This document shows, one piece after another, positions 1-6,592 of a stretch of 10,864 bases of DNA. This DNA is from an uncultured Oscillibacter sp. (lineage in GTDB: Bacteria > Bacillota > Clostridia > Oscillospirales > Oscillospiraceae): assembly GCA_900551885.1 (NCBI GenBank), contig URXS01000061.1, positions 1 through 10,864 of the forward strand. The letters are read 5' to 3'. Within the stretch, counting starts at the first letter, position 1, and every line of letters begins with the position of its first letter. Made by a program: the position numbers and the translations under genes. The notes beneath the pieces were generated by a model, which did not search any database, was not told the origin of the DNA, and saw only the letters and a list, made by a program, of their open reading frames with translations.

Positions 1-778
1 ACTCGCTGACGTCCTTGGCGAACTCGTCGTCCAGGGCGGGGACTTCCTTCTCCTTGACCTCGTGGACCTTCACCTTGAATACCACGGCCTTGCCGGCCAG
101 GTCCTTGTGATAGTCCTCAGGGAAGGTGATGTCGATGTCCTTCTCGTCGCCGGCCTTCATGCCGACCACCTGCTCCTCGAAGCCGGGCACAAAGCTGTGG
201 GAACCCAGCTCCAGGCTGTGGTTCTCGCCCTTGCCGCCGTCAAAGGGCTTGCCGTCCAGGAAGCCCTCGAAATCGATGATGGCGGTGTCGCCCTCCTTGG
301 CCTCCCGGTCCACGCTCACCAGACGGGTATTGCGGTCCTGCAGAATCTTCACCCGCTCGTCCACATCGGCGGCAGTGACCTTTACCTCGTCCTTGGGGGC
401 GGACAGGCCCTTGTACTGGCCCAGGGTCACCTCGGGATACACAGGAGCAGTAGCCTTGAAGGTGAAGCCCTCCTTGGTGCACTCACCCTCCAGCTCCACG
501 GTGGGATAGCCCACCACCTGCAGCTCCTTCTCCTTCACCGCAGCCTCATAGGCCTCGGGGAAAGCAATATTGATGGCCTCCTCATAGAATACCTCGGCGC
601 CATACATACCCTCGATGATCTTGCGGGGGGCCTTACCAGGGCGGAAGCCCGGTACATTGATCTTCCGGCGCAGTTTCCGGTATGCCTTCTCAACGGCGGC
701 CTCAAACTCTGCCGCACCCACCTCGATGGTCAGCGCGACCTGACTTTTCTCTACTTTTTCACAGCTTTTCACACTCAT
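1..778 (-). CDS. tig: Trigger factor, N-terminal 259 residues (3' end cut by window edge)
   Basis: Trigger factor is the ribosome-associated chaperone and peptidyl-prolyl isomerase that meets nascent chains at the exit tunnel. The first 259 residues are present; the last whole codon is 4..2. The ribosome-binding signature GFRPGKAPRK is seen at residues 44-53. The FKBP-type isomerase domain follows at about 162-240 (GDTAIIDFEGFLDG, then PGFEEQVVGMKAGD). The C-terminal substrate-cradling domain lies outside the window; the family is usually about 430 residues. The start ATG (778..776) is fixed by an SD, GGAGGAGT, read from 793..786 with an 8-nt spacer. It lies 90 nt downstream of the metallophosphoesterase gene on the same strand. 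In many Firmicutes tig is followed by clpP-clpX, which would fall left of this window. The gene identity is secure. Confidence 0.96.
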   Translation of the reverse strand, partial: MSVKSCEKVEKSQVALTIEVGAAEFEAAVEKAYRKLRRKINVPGFRPGKAPRKIIEGMYGAEVFYEEAINIAFPEAYEAAVKEKELQVVGYPTVELEGECTKEGFTFKATAPVYPEVTLGQYKGLSAPKDEVKVTAADVDERVKILQDRNTRLVSVDREAKEGDTAIIDFEGFLDGKPFDGGKGENHSLELGSHSFVPGFEEQVVGMKAGDEKDIDITFPEDYHKDLAGKAVVFKVKVHEVKEKEVPALDDEFAKDVSE

Positions 779-827
779 GTTGCTTACTCCTCCGTTCATC
801 ACCGTTCAGACGCCGGTGCGAAATGGT

Positions 828-838
828 ATTTTATCATA
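828..838 (-). promoter_or_regulatory. Possible -10 region upstream of tig
   Basis: In the 90-nt gap upstream of tig the minus strand reads TATGATAAAAT, which contains two overlapping near-consensus -10 hexamers (TATGAT and TAAAAT). I could not find a convincing -35 box 16-18 nt upstream, so this is only a candidate tig promoter. It would give a leader of roughly 45 nt. Confidence 0.3.
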
Positions 839-868
839 GTTAGGACAAAAAATCTATCCTTTTTTCCA

Positions 869-1555
869 TCATTCACAAATTTTTTTAGGAACAAACCCCA
901 GATAGTCCGCGGAGATCAGGGAAAACTCCGTCGCTCCCCGCCGTCCCTCCATCCGGCGCTTGATGGTTGGTCCGTGGAGATGTCCATAACAGCACAGCTC
1001 CACCGAGTATTTCTCCAGCGTCGCCAGGATCTCCGGGCACTGGTAGCCCTGATACATAGGCGGATAGTGGAGAAAGCACCAGATGGGCCGCCCCTCCGCC
1101 GCCCGGAGCGACATCTCCAGCCGGCCCACCTCCCGATTCAGCACCTTGGCGTTGTGGGGCTTCTGGTCCTCCTCCAGAAACCAGCCCCGGGTACCGCACA
1201 GGGCATGGTCTCCATAGAGGGCACAGTTGTTGTGGAGAAAGTCCAAAGTGGTGATGCCCTTCTCGGTGAAGAAGGACTTCATCTTGGACACCGTGGTCCA
1301 CCAGAAATCGTGGTTTCCCTTGATCAGGTATTTCTTGCAGGGAAACTGGTCCAGGAAGCGGAAGTCCGCCTCCGCCTCGTTCATATCGATCCCCCAGGAG
1401 GTGTCTCCCGCCAAAATCAGCACATCGTCTGCGGTCAGGGTACCGAGAGCGTCACCAATTCTGTTTACATAATTTTCCCAGGCCGGTCCAAAAACCTCCA
1501 TGGACTTGTTGGCCGTCAGGGAGAGGTGCAGGTCCCCGATGGCGTAGAGGGCCAT
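869..1555 (-). CDS. Calcineurin-like metallophosphoesterase (COG1768-like phosphohydrolase)
   Basis: This 228-residue cytoplasmic protein carries all the metal-binding blocks of the calcineurin-like phosphoesterase fold: GDLHL (D8, H10), AGDTSWG (D51), KGNHD (N81, H82), FLHYPP (H163) and CYGHLHG (H192, H194). It should bind two divalent metals and hydrolyse a phosphoester, but the sequence does not show the substrate. Tryptophans after the NHD motif (FWW, 84-86) and the short length resemble the small predicted phosphohydrolases of COG1768; that assignment is from memory of the family. There is no signal peptide or membrane segment. The ATG at 1555 follows a G-rich SD (GGGGGTGG, 1568..1561). 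The gene sits 39 nt after thrC and 90 nt before tig, so it may be co-transcribed with thrC. Confidence 0.88.
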   Translation of the reverse strand: MALYAIGDLHLSLTANKSMEVFGPAWENYVNRIGDALGTLTADDVLILAGDTSWGIDMNEAEADFRFLDQFPCKKYLIKGNHDFWWTTVSKMKSFFTEKGITTLDFLHNNCALYGDHALCGTRGWFLEEDQKPHNAKVLNREVGRLEMSLRAAEGRPIWCFLHYPPMYQGYQCPEILATLEKYSVELCCYGHLHGPTIKRRMEGRRGATEFSLISADYLGFVPKKICE

Positions 1556-1594
1556 ACGACCACCCCCTTCTTCATTTATCCATTTATTCTCGTT

Positions 1595-3082
1595 TTATTT
1601 CAGGAAGTCCAGTACCACCTTGTCCATGCCGGGCTTCTCACAGGTGAGATCAAAGCGCCGGGCCTTGCCCTTCAGCTCTGCCAGGCGCCGCGGGATGGCC
1701 ACACCGGTCTTCTCGTGGAGCTGGTCCAGCAGCTCCACACCGTCGCCCACCGGGGTCTCACCGATGGCGGTCAGGACGCTGTCGCAGAACTTGTAGGGGG
1801 ACGCCGTGGAGACAAAGACCGTGGGGGTCTTGTCGCCAGTGGCGGCACGGTACTGCTCCATGACGCTGGCGGCCACGGCGGTGTGGGTATCGATCAGATA
1901 ACCATATTCCTTGTAATACTTGGCGATGGCGGCGGAGGTGCCCGCCTCGTCGCAGAAGCCGCCCCAGTACTGCTCGGCCAGCGCTGCCTTGATGGCGTCG
2001 GACACCTCGTAGCGGCCGCTCTGGGCCAGGGCATCCATGTACTCCCGAATCTGGGCATCGTTCTCCCCGGACAGGTCGAACAACAGCCGCTCCAGATTGG
2101 AGGAAATCAGAATGTCCATGGAGGGACTCATGGTGTTGTGGAAGGGCCGGTTGCGGTCATAGACGCCGGTCCGCAGGAAGTCGGTCAGCACGTCGTTGCA
2201 GTTGGAGGCGCAGATCAGCTTGCCCACAGGCAGGCCCATGCGCTTTGCGTAGTAGGCGGCCAGGATGTCGCCGAAGTTACCGGTGGGAACGCAGAAATTC
2301 ACCTTGTCCCCCATAACGATACGGCCGTCCCGGACCAGATCGCAGTAGGCGGAGATGTAGTAGACCACCTGGGGCAGAATGCGGCCCCAGTTGATGGAGT
2401 TGGCGGAGGACAGGAAGTACCCCCGCTCCGCCAGGGTCTCCCGGATACCCGTATCAGAAAAAATCCGCTTCACACCGGCCTGGGCATCGTCAAAGTTGCC
2501 CACTACGGCGCACACACCCACATTGGCGCCGTCCTGGGTGACCATCTGGGTTTCCTGGACTTTGGACACACCGTTCTTGGGATAGAACACCATGATCTTG
2601 GTCTGGGGCACGTCGGCAAAGCCCTCCATGGCGGCCTTGCCGGTATCGCCGGAGGTGGCCACCAGGATGCAGACGGTCTTGTCCTCTCCGGTCTTTTTCA
2701 GAGCGGCAGAGAGAAGCTGGGGCAGCATCTGCAAAGCCATGTCCTTGAAAGCGCTGGTGGGACCGTGCCACAGCTCCAGGCAGTGAGTGGTCTCATCCAG
2801 GGTGCGGACCGGCGCCACGGCCTCGGTGTCGTACTTCTCCGGGCCATAGGCGTTCTCGGCGAAGGTCAGCAGCTCCGCCTCGGTGTAGTCAGTCAGGTAC
2901 AATGCCATGACCTTGGCCGCCCGCTCCTGATAGCGGACATGAACCAGGCTGTCCAGAAAGGCCTCGTCGATCTGGGGAATCTCGCAGGGAGTCAGCAGTC
3001 CGCCGTCCCGGCTCAGTCCAATCTCAATAGCCTCCGCCGCGTCCAGTCGGACGGAGCGGTCCCGTGTGCTGTAATACTTCAT
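1595..3082 (-). CDS. thrC: Threonine synthase
   Basis: This 495-residue PLP enzyme converts O-phospho-L-homoserine and water to L-threonine and phosphate, the last step of threonine synthesis. The PLP lysine is K113 in HGPTSAFKDMALQ (106-118). The glycine-rich SGDTGKAA segment (144-151) and the PLP-phosphate loop PTGNFGD (266-272) are intact. SSANSINWGR (225-234) marks the longer threonine synthase class found in yeast, E. coli and Clostridia, as opposed to the shorter plant/Bacillus type. The N-terminal YYSTRDRS and GGLLTP blocks agree with a full-length protein. The start is fixed by GGAGGT (3096..3091) with an 8-nt spacer. It lies 46 nt after yraN with no hairpin terminator in between and no good promoter seen, so readthrough from the ribosome-biogenesis run is possible. 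No thrB or hom is in the window. Confidence 0.96.
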   Translation of the reverse strand: MKYYSTRDRSVRLDAAEAIEIGLSRDGGLLTPCEIPQIDEAFLDSLVHVRYQERAAKVMALYLTDYTEAELLTFAENAYGPEKYDTEAVAPVRTLDETTHCLELWHGPTSAFKDMALQMLPQLLSAALKKTGEDKTVCILVATSGDTGKAAMEGFADVPQTKIMVFYPKNGVSKVQETQMVTQDGANVGVCAVVGNFDDAQAGVKRIFSDTGIRETLAERGYFLSSANSINWGRILPQVVYYISAYCDLVRDGRIVMGDKVNFCVPTGNFGDILAAYYAKRMGLPVGKLICASNCNDVLTDFLRTGVYDRNRPFHNTMSPSMDILISSNLERLLFDLSGENDAQIREYMDALAQSGRYEVSDAIKAALAEQYWGGFCDEAGTSAAIAKYYKEYGYLIDTHTAVAASVMEQYRAATGDKTPTVFVSTASPYKFCDSVLTAIGETPVGDGVELLDQLHEKTGVAIPRRLAELKGKARRFDLTCEKPGMDKVVLDFLK

Positions 3083-3128
3083 ATGGCAAAACCTCCACGA
3101 TGTTTGTTTTCTTCTATTTTAACGCCGG

Positions 3129-3491
3129 TCACTGAAAAGCGTCGGCCAGGTAGGTGACGCCGGTAATCCGGTGATTTTCGTCGGTATAGACCTCCGCCAC
3201 ATCGAAGCGGGCGGGGGCATCCATCTCATGCTGGCTTAAGTATAAGGCCGCGGCACTGCGCAGCCGTGCCTGCTTCCGGGCGTCCACGGCCTCCCGTGGC
3301 AGGGCAGTGCTCCCGGCCTGGCGGAGTTTGACTTCCACAAAGCAGATGGTTCCGTCCCGGTCCCGGGCCACCAGATCCAGCTCCCCGTACCGGCAGCGCC
3401 ACTGGCTGGCCAGCAGGGTGTACCCCTTCTTCCGCAGGTACCGGGCGGTCTCTGCCTCTCCCCGGTTTCCCAAATCCCGCCGGGTGGTCAT
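3129..3491 (-). CDS. yraN: YraN/UPF0102 family putative endonuclease
   Basis: This is a 120-residue protein of the UPF0102 (YraN) family, which has a predicted PD-(D/E)XK nuclease fold related to archaeal Holliday junction resolvases; its cellular substrate is not established. The core is clear: GNRGEAETARYLRKKGY (8-24), GELDLVARD (36-44, acidic E37 and D39) and FVEVKLR (51-57, E53 and K55). The reading frame stays open far upstream inside rnhB, but the start at 3491 is preferred because the conserved N-terminal helix begins there. It also overlaps the rnhB stop as ATGA (3491..3488), a typical coupling junction. The pairing rnhB-yraN is common in Firmicutes. Length matches the family (about 115-125 residues). 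Confidence 0.93.
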   Translation of the reverse strand: MTTRRDLGNRGEAETARYLRKKGYTLLASQWRCRYGELDLVARDRDGTICFVEVKLRQAGSTALPREAVDARKQARLRSAAALYLSQHEMDAPARFDVAEVYTDENHRITGVTYLADAFQ

Positions 3492-4111
3492 GATTTCCGG
3501 GCCTCCCACTTTTTCAGGAACGTCCGCCGGTGGGCCGGGCAGGGGCCGTATTGATCCAGCATGGCGTAATGGAGCTTGGTGCCGTAGCCCTTGTGCCTGG
3601 CGAACTGGTACTGGGGATATTCCCGTTCCAGCTCCGTGGACACATACCGGTCCCGGCTGACCTTGGCCAGGATGGAGGCCGCCGCGATGGAGGCACTCTT
3701 CCCGTCGCCGCCCACAATACACAGATGGGGCGCCGTGATGGAAATGGCACTTCCGTGATCCCGGTTGCCGTCGATCAGGCACAGGTCTGGAATTTGGGAC
3801 AGACCTTCGACGGCCCGGTTCATGGCCAGCATCCGGGCGTTCAGAATGTCCATCTGGTCGATCTCCGCCGCCTCCACACGGGCTACGCTCCAGGCCACTG
3901 CCTGGGCGGTGATGCGGTCATACAGAGCCTCCCGCTTCTTTTCCGTCAGCTTTTTGGAGTCGTTAAGGCCGGGGATGTCAATTTCCCGGGGCAGAATGAC
4001 GGCGGCGGCATACACCGGACCCGCCAGAGGCCCGGCGCCGGCCTCGTCCACGCCGCAGATCCTTTCACAGCCTGCGGCCCATTGTTCCCGCTCGTATGTC
4101 CAAAGGTCCAT
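3488..4111 (-). CDS. rnhB: Ribonuclease HII
   Basis: This 207-residue enzyme cleaves RNA in RNA/DNA hybrids and 5' of single ribonucleotides embedded in duplex DNA, starting ribonucleotide excision repair. The family signature is near the N-terminus: CGVDEAGAGPLAGPV (19-33), with catalytic D22 and E23. A third acidic residue is D114 in LIDGN. The GDGKSASIAAASILAK block with D136 and VSRD follow (135-154). The usual arginine in DEAGRG is alanine here (DEAGAG), a minor variation. The start at 4111 lies only one base after the zinc-ribbon gene's stop, and its SD (GGAG in TTATGGAGTATTG) is inside that gene's last codons, so expression is probably coupled. The stop overlaps the yraN start by 4 nt. 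At about 207 residues it is a normal short RNase HII rather than the longer Bacillus form. Confidence 0.96.
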   Translation of the reverse strand: MDLWTYEREQWAAGCERICGVDEAGAGPLAGPVYAAAVILPREIDIPGLNDSKKLTEKKREALYDRITAQAVAWSVARVEAAEIDQMDILNARMLAMNRAVEGLSQIPDLCLIDGNRDHGSAISITAPHLCIVGGDGKSASIAAASILAKVSRDRYVSTELEREYPQYQFARHKGYGTKLHYAMLDQYGPCPAHRRTFLKKWEARKS

Positions 4112-4112
4112 A

Positions 4113-4352
4113 TCAATACTCCATAACTACTTTCCGGCAGGTGCGGCAGACCCAGGCTGGCAGGGTCCCGTCACTTTCCAGAAAGCCCAGATTGGCCGCC
4201 GGCAGCAGCACGGTTCCGCCCCGTTTTTCAATTCCGCGGTTCGTAACGGTCCAAGGCAGCCGCTCACCAGGGGGCAAAAAGTGGATACCCGTCTGCGGGG
4301 CCGCGGCCACTACACCCCGCTCCATTTCCTTTCCACAGGCCGGACAGTTCAT
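4113..4352 (-). CDS. Small zinc-ribbon protein (DUF6487-like)
   Basis: This is a 79-residue protein with two cysteine pairs, CPAC (C3, C6) near the start and CRTC (C69, C72) near the end, which together should bind one zinc ion. The pattern MNCPACGKEMERGVV, then a tryptophan-containing middle (W34), and CRTCRKVVMEY at the end resembles the DUF6487 zinc-ribbon family (name from memory). Its function is unknown. There is no signal peptide. It starts 16 nt after rbgA with SD AGGGGAG inside the gap, and stops one base before rnhB, so it is embedded in the ribosome-biogenesis run and is probably made with it. That location hints at an RNA- or ribosome-related role, but nothing in the protein itself proves this. 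Confidence 0.8.
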   Translation of the reverse strand: MNCPACGKEMERGVVAAAPQTGIHFLPPGERLPWTVTNRGIEKRGGTVLLPAANLGFLESDGTLPAWVCRTCRKVVMEY

Positions 4353-4368
4353 CTCGTTCTCCCCTTTG

Positions 4369-5244
4369 TTACAGGTCCTCCGGCAGCTCCAATGTAAAGC
4401 GTCCCAGCTTGCCGGACCGGAACTCGTCCAACAAGATTTTCGCCATCCGCTCCGTGTCCACTTCCCCGCCGGAGATCAGGAAGCCCCGTTTCCGTCCGGC
4501 GGCGGCCAGCAGCCGGTAGCCCCAGGCCACGTCGTTTTCCTCCGGCTCCCGCACCGGGATGCCCGGCAGCTTGTAGGCGGCAGAGAGGGCGTCGGGGTAA
4601 TGGTCCCCCAGGTAGGCCATCAGGTGGCAGCCCAGGGTCTCCGTGTCCAGTATGTCGTCCTTGACGGCACCAGTGTAGGCCAGGTTCAGCCCCACACTCT
4701 GGTCCTCGAACTTGGGCCAGAGGATGCCGGGGGTATCCAGCAGCTCCAGGTTCCGGTCGATGGGCACCCACTGCTTGGAGCGGGTGACACCAGGCCGGTC
4801 CTCGGTCTTGGCGGTCTTGCGGCCGGCGATCTTGTTGATAAAGGTAGACTTACCCACGTTGGGGATGCCCAGGATCATCACCCGCAGCACCCGGTTCTGC
4901 CCCTTTTCCTCATAGGCCCGGATCTTTTCCGCCAGCAGCTCCCGGACCGCCCCGGCGAAGCGGGCGGTTCCCTGTCCGCTCTTGGCGTCGGACTCCAGCA
5001 CGGCGTAGCCCTTCCCCCGGAAGTAGGCGGCCCACCGGTCCGTGGAGGACCGGTCCGCCTGGTCCACCCGGTTCAGGACCACCAGCCGGGGCTTCCCCGC
5101 CGTCAGCTCGTCCACATCCGGGTTCCGGCTGGAGATGGGAATCCGGGCGTCCAGAATCTCACACACCGCATCCACATTCTTCAACTGCTCGGCGATCATC
5201 CGCCGGGTTTTGGTCATGTGGCCGGGATACCATTGAATATTCAT
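4369..5244 (-). CDS. rbgA: Ribosome biogenesis GTPase RbgA/YlqF
   Basis: This is a 291-residue circularly permuted GTPase that promotes late 50S subunit maturation. The motif order is the permuted one: G4 as NRVD (58-61), then G1 GIPNVGKST (126-134), the G2 region PGVTRSKQW (151-159, T154) and G3 DTPG (170-173). The N-terminal QWYPGHM holds H9, the position proposed as catalytic in Bacillus RbgA. DARIPISSRNP (32-42) and LWPKFED (175-181) are also strongly conserved. A C-terminal helical RNA-binding tail follows (about 210-291, including RGFLISGG). The start ATG at 5244 overlaps the upstream lepB stop as ATGA. The lysine of the usual NKxD motif is arginine here; it is conservative and may be lineage-specific. 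Genome order rplS-lepB-rbgA-rnhB-yraN is widespread in Firmicutes and supports the call. Confidence 0.96.
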   Translation of the reverse strand: MNIQWYPGHMTKTRRMIAEQLKNVDAVCEILDARIPISSRNPDVDELTAGKPRLVVLNRVDQADRSSTDRWAAYFRGKGYAVLESDAKSGQGTARFAGAVRELLAEKIRAYEEKGQNRVLRVMILGIPNVGKSTFINKIAGRKTAKTEDRPGVTRSKQWVPIDRNLELLDTPGILWPKFEDQSVGLNLAYTGAVKDDILDTETLGCHLMAYLGDHYPDALSAAYKLPGIPVREPEENDVAWGYRLLAAAGRKRGFLISGGEVDTERMAKILLDEFRSGKLGRFTLELPEDL

Positions 5245-5852
5245 GCGTCCACCCCGCCGATCAGGCCGATCCGGCCAAAGTCCCGCTTTTCCGTCACCTC
5301 ATCAGCGCCGGGGAACAGCAGAAACACCGCTCGCCCGATGACATATCGGGTGTCCACAGTACCCAGGGCGGAATTGCGGCTGTCGTCGCTGCGGTTGCGG
5401 TTGTCGCCCATGACGAAGATGGCCCCCTCCGGCACTGTCAGGGGAAATTCCGTGCCCTCGTCAGTGTAGGTCAGGTCATTGATATAGTCCTCTTCCAGGG
5501 CCACACCGTCCACGTATACGATACCGTTGGCAAAGTCGATGTCCACCGTCTGTCCCTCTGTGGCGATCACTCGTTTGACGATGGGTTCGGTCAGGAAGCT
5601 CTCCTTCCGCAGCACTACGATGTCACCATATTTGTAATCGTCATACAGCATGGAGTTCAGCACCAGCAGCCGGTCCCCGTTCTGGAGCGTCGGGACCATG
5701 GAATGGCCGTCCACCCCGATCAGCCGGATAACGAAGGTGAAGATCACCACCACCGCCAGCACCGAACACACCAGGGCCTGGACCCACTCGTAGGCCTCCC
5801 GGCCACTTTTCTCTTCGCCGTCTTTTTCCTTTTCCCGCTCGTTTTCGCTCAT
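5241..5852 (-). CDS. lepB: Signal peptidase I, downstream copy
   Basis: This 203-residue type I signal peptidase cleaves signal peptides from exported preproteins at the outer face of the membrane. A charged cytoplasmic N-terminus (1-18) precedes one membrane anchor at about 25-45. The catalytic serine is S51 in GHSMVPTL (49-56) and the general-base lysine is K93 in IVKRVIATEG (91-100). The box E motif MGDNRNRSDDSR (148-159) and a following GR (173-174) complete the S26 family signature. Start 5852 has SD AAGGAG, which overlaps the TAA stop of the upstream lepB copy, leaving an 11-nt gap. Its stop overlaps the rbgA start. It is closely related to the upstream copy, with a central block nearly identical at DNA level. 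Unlike that copy, it keeps the canonical SMxPTL sequence. Confidence 0.95.
   Translation of the reverse strand: MSENEREKEKDGEEKSGREAYEWVQALVCSVLAVVVIFTFVIRLIGVDGHSMVPTLQNGDRLLVLNSMLYDDYKYGDIVVLRKESFLTEPIVKRVIATEGQTVDIDFANGIVYVDGVALEEDYINDLTYTDEGTEFPLTVPEGAIFVMGDNRNRSDDSRNSALGTVDTRYVIGRAVFLLFPGADEVTEKRDFGRIGLIGGVDA
5527..5586 (-). repeat. Near-identical 60-bp block shared by the two lepB genes (downstream copy)
   Basis: This block differs from 6138-6197 at only 4 of 60 positions by direct comparison, all four leaving the encoded residues unchanged. It encodes the catalytic-lysine segment (PIVKRVIATEG to the DFAN stretch). Flanking parts of the two genes are much less alike. Confidence 0.85.
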
Positions 5853-5863
5853 GTTGCTTCTCC

Positions 5864-6439
5864 TTAGTTCAATATTCCCACGCGGCTCCAGTCTCTTTGC
5901 TGTGTCTCTGCTGTAATTCCCGGAACCGCCAGGACCAGTACCCGGCCCAGCACAGAGCGGGTATCCACCGGCCCTAAAGAAGGGTTCCGGCTGTCGTCGC
6001 TGTCGTTGCGGTTATCTCCCATAACAAACACGCACCCCTCCGGCACCGTCAAGGGAAACTCCGCGCCCTCGTCAGTCCAGGTGGGCTCCCGGATATAGGG
6101 CTCCTCCAGTTCCACTCCGTCTACATATACAGTGCCATTGGCAAAGTCGATATCCACCGTCTGCCCCTCCGTGGCGATCACCCGTTTGACGATGGGTACA
6201 CCGCCGTTGAAGTCCTCCTCTTGCAGGATGACGATATCACCCGGCTGGAAATCGCCGCACAGCCAGTTGTCCAGCACCAACAACAGATCCTGGTCCTGCA
6301 GTGTCTCTCGCATGGACTCCCCATCCACCTGCACGACCCGTACCACAAATGTAAACAGCAGCACAAGAACCAGCACAGCACACATCAGGGTCTGGACCAA
6401 TTCGTAAGCGCCGCGGCCCGTCTCTTTTTTCGCTGGCAT
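5864..6439 (-). CDS. lepB: Signal peptidase I, upstream copy (variant serine box)
   Basis: This is a second type I signal peptidase, 191 residues from the start chosen here. It has a short basic N-terminus, one membrane anchor at about 15-35, catalytic serine S42 in GESMRETL (40-47), lysine K85 in IVKRVIATEG, and box E MGDNRNDSDDSR (140-151). The catalytic pair is intact, but the box usually read SMxPTL is SMRETL, so the proline is replaced by glutamate. An in-frame ATG nine codons upstream (6466) has no SD, whereas the ATG at 6439 has AGGAGG six bases before it; I therefore start at 6439. This is the first gene of the run led by the promoter at 6485-6513. The downstream lepB SD overlaps its stop codon. 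Paralogous signal peptidases are common in Firmicutes and may differ in substrate preference. Confidence 0.93.
   Translation of the reverse strand: MPAKKETGRGAYELVQTLMCAVLVLVLLFTFVVRVVQVDGESMRETLQDQDLLLVLDNWLCGDFQPGDIVILQEEDFNGGVPIVKRVIATEGQTVDIDFANGTVYVDGVELEEPYIREPTWTDEGAEFPLTVPEGCVFVMGDNRNDSDDSRNPSLGPVDTRSVLGRVLVLAVPGITAETQQRDWSRVGILN
6138..6197 (-). repeat. Near-identical 60-bp block shared by the two lepB genes (upstream copy)
   Basis: Partner of 5527-5586, 611 bp away, 56 of 60 bases identical. It is part of the coding sequence around the catalytic lysine K85. The tandem gene duplication explains its presence; its unusually high conservation suggests recent duplication or gene conversion. 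Confidence 0.85.
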
Positions 6440-6445
6440 CCTGCG

Positions 6446-6451
6446 CCTCCT
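6446..6451 (-). promoter_or_regulatory. Ribosome binding site that decides the upstream lepB start
   Basis: The minus strand reads AGGAGG here, six bases before the ATG at 6439. The alternative upstream ATG at 6466 has no SD in front of it and would place this ribosome binding site inside the gene. Confidence 0.8.
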
Positions 6452-6484
6452 CAGAGCCCATGGCAACCCAGAATAATCTTATAT

Positions 6485-6513
6485 AGTATAGCAAAGAACT
6501 TTTTAAATCACAA
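6485..6513 (-). promoter_or_regulatory. Sigma-A type promoter for the lepB-lepB-rbgA-rnhB-yraN run
   Basis: The minus strand has TTGTGA (6513..6508), a 17-bp spacer, then TATACT (6490..6485). A TGC just before the -10 box gives an extended -10 element. Transcription should start near 6478, leaving a leader of about 40 nt before the lepB start. It lies directly after the rplS terminator, so the downstream genes have their own promoter rather than depending on rplS readthrough. Confidence 0.75.
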
Positions 6514-6516
6514 GCC

Positions 6517-6543
6517 AAATCCCACGGGAATGCGGTGGGATTT
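6517..6543. repeat. Perfect 9-bp inverted repeat upstream of the lepB promoter
   Basis: AAATCCCAC (6517-6525) and GTGGGATTT (6535-6543) are exact reverse complements separated by 9 nt. The repeat sits between the rplS terminator and the -35 box at 6508-6513. No T-tract follows on either strand, so it does not look like a terminator. It could be an operator for a dimeric regulator or a chance hairpin in readthrough RNA. Confidence 0.5.
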
Positions 6544-6556
6544 ACAAACAGGAAAC

Positions 6557-6581
6557 AAAAAAGAGAGGCTCTCGCCTCTCT
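6557..6581 (-). terminator. Intrinsic terminator of rplS
   Basis: The minus strand folds AGAGAGGC (6581..6574), loop GAGA, GCCTCTCT (6569..6562), an 8-bp stem followed by a run of T to 6557. It begins 11 bases after the rplS stop codon, the expected place for a rho-independent terminator. Confidence 0.85.
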
Positions 6582-6592
6582 CTTTGTCTCTC

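Noticed and set aside
3083..3128. A thrC promoter or a terminator after yraN
   Set aside because: TTAAAATAG resembles a -10 box but no -35 is at the right distance, and there is no hairpin with a T tract.
62..3157. A plus-strand frame open for over 1000 codons, antisense to tig, the phosphoesterase and thrC
   Set aside because: It runs opposite three well-conserved genes, has no recognisable domain, and long antisense frames are a known by-product of GC-rich codon usage.
3492..3782. N-terminal extension of yraN to an upstream in-frame ATG
   Set aside because: The extension reads through rnhB in another frame and lacks family similarity; the ATGA junction at 3488-3491 gives the standard start.
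4096..5469. A 457-codon plus-strand open frame antisense to rbgA and lepB
   Set aside because: Same explanation: low-complexity translation opposite conserved genes and no family resemblance.
6440..6466. Longer start (MPWALRRRR) for the upstream lepB
   Set aside because: No SD precedes that ATG, while AGGAGG sits correctly in front of the ATG at 6439.
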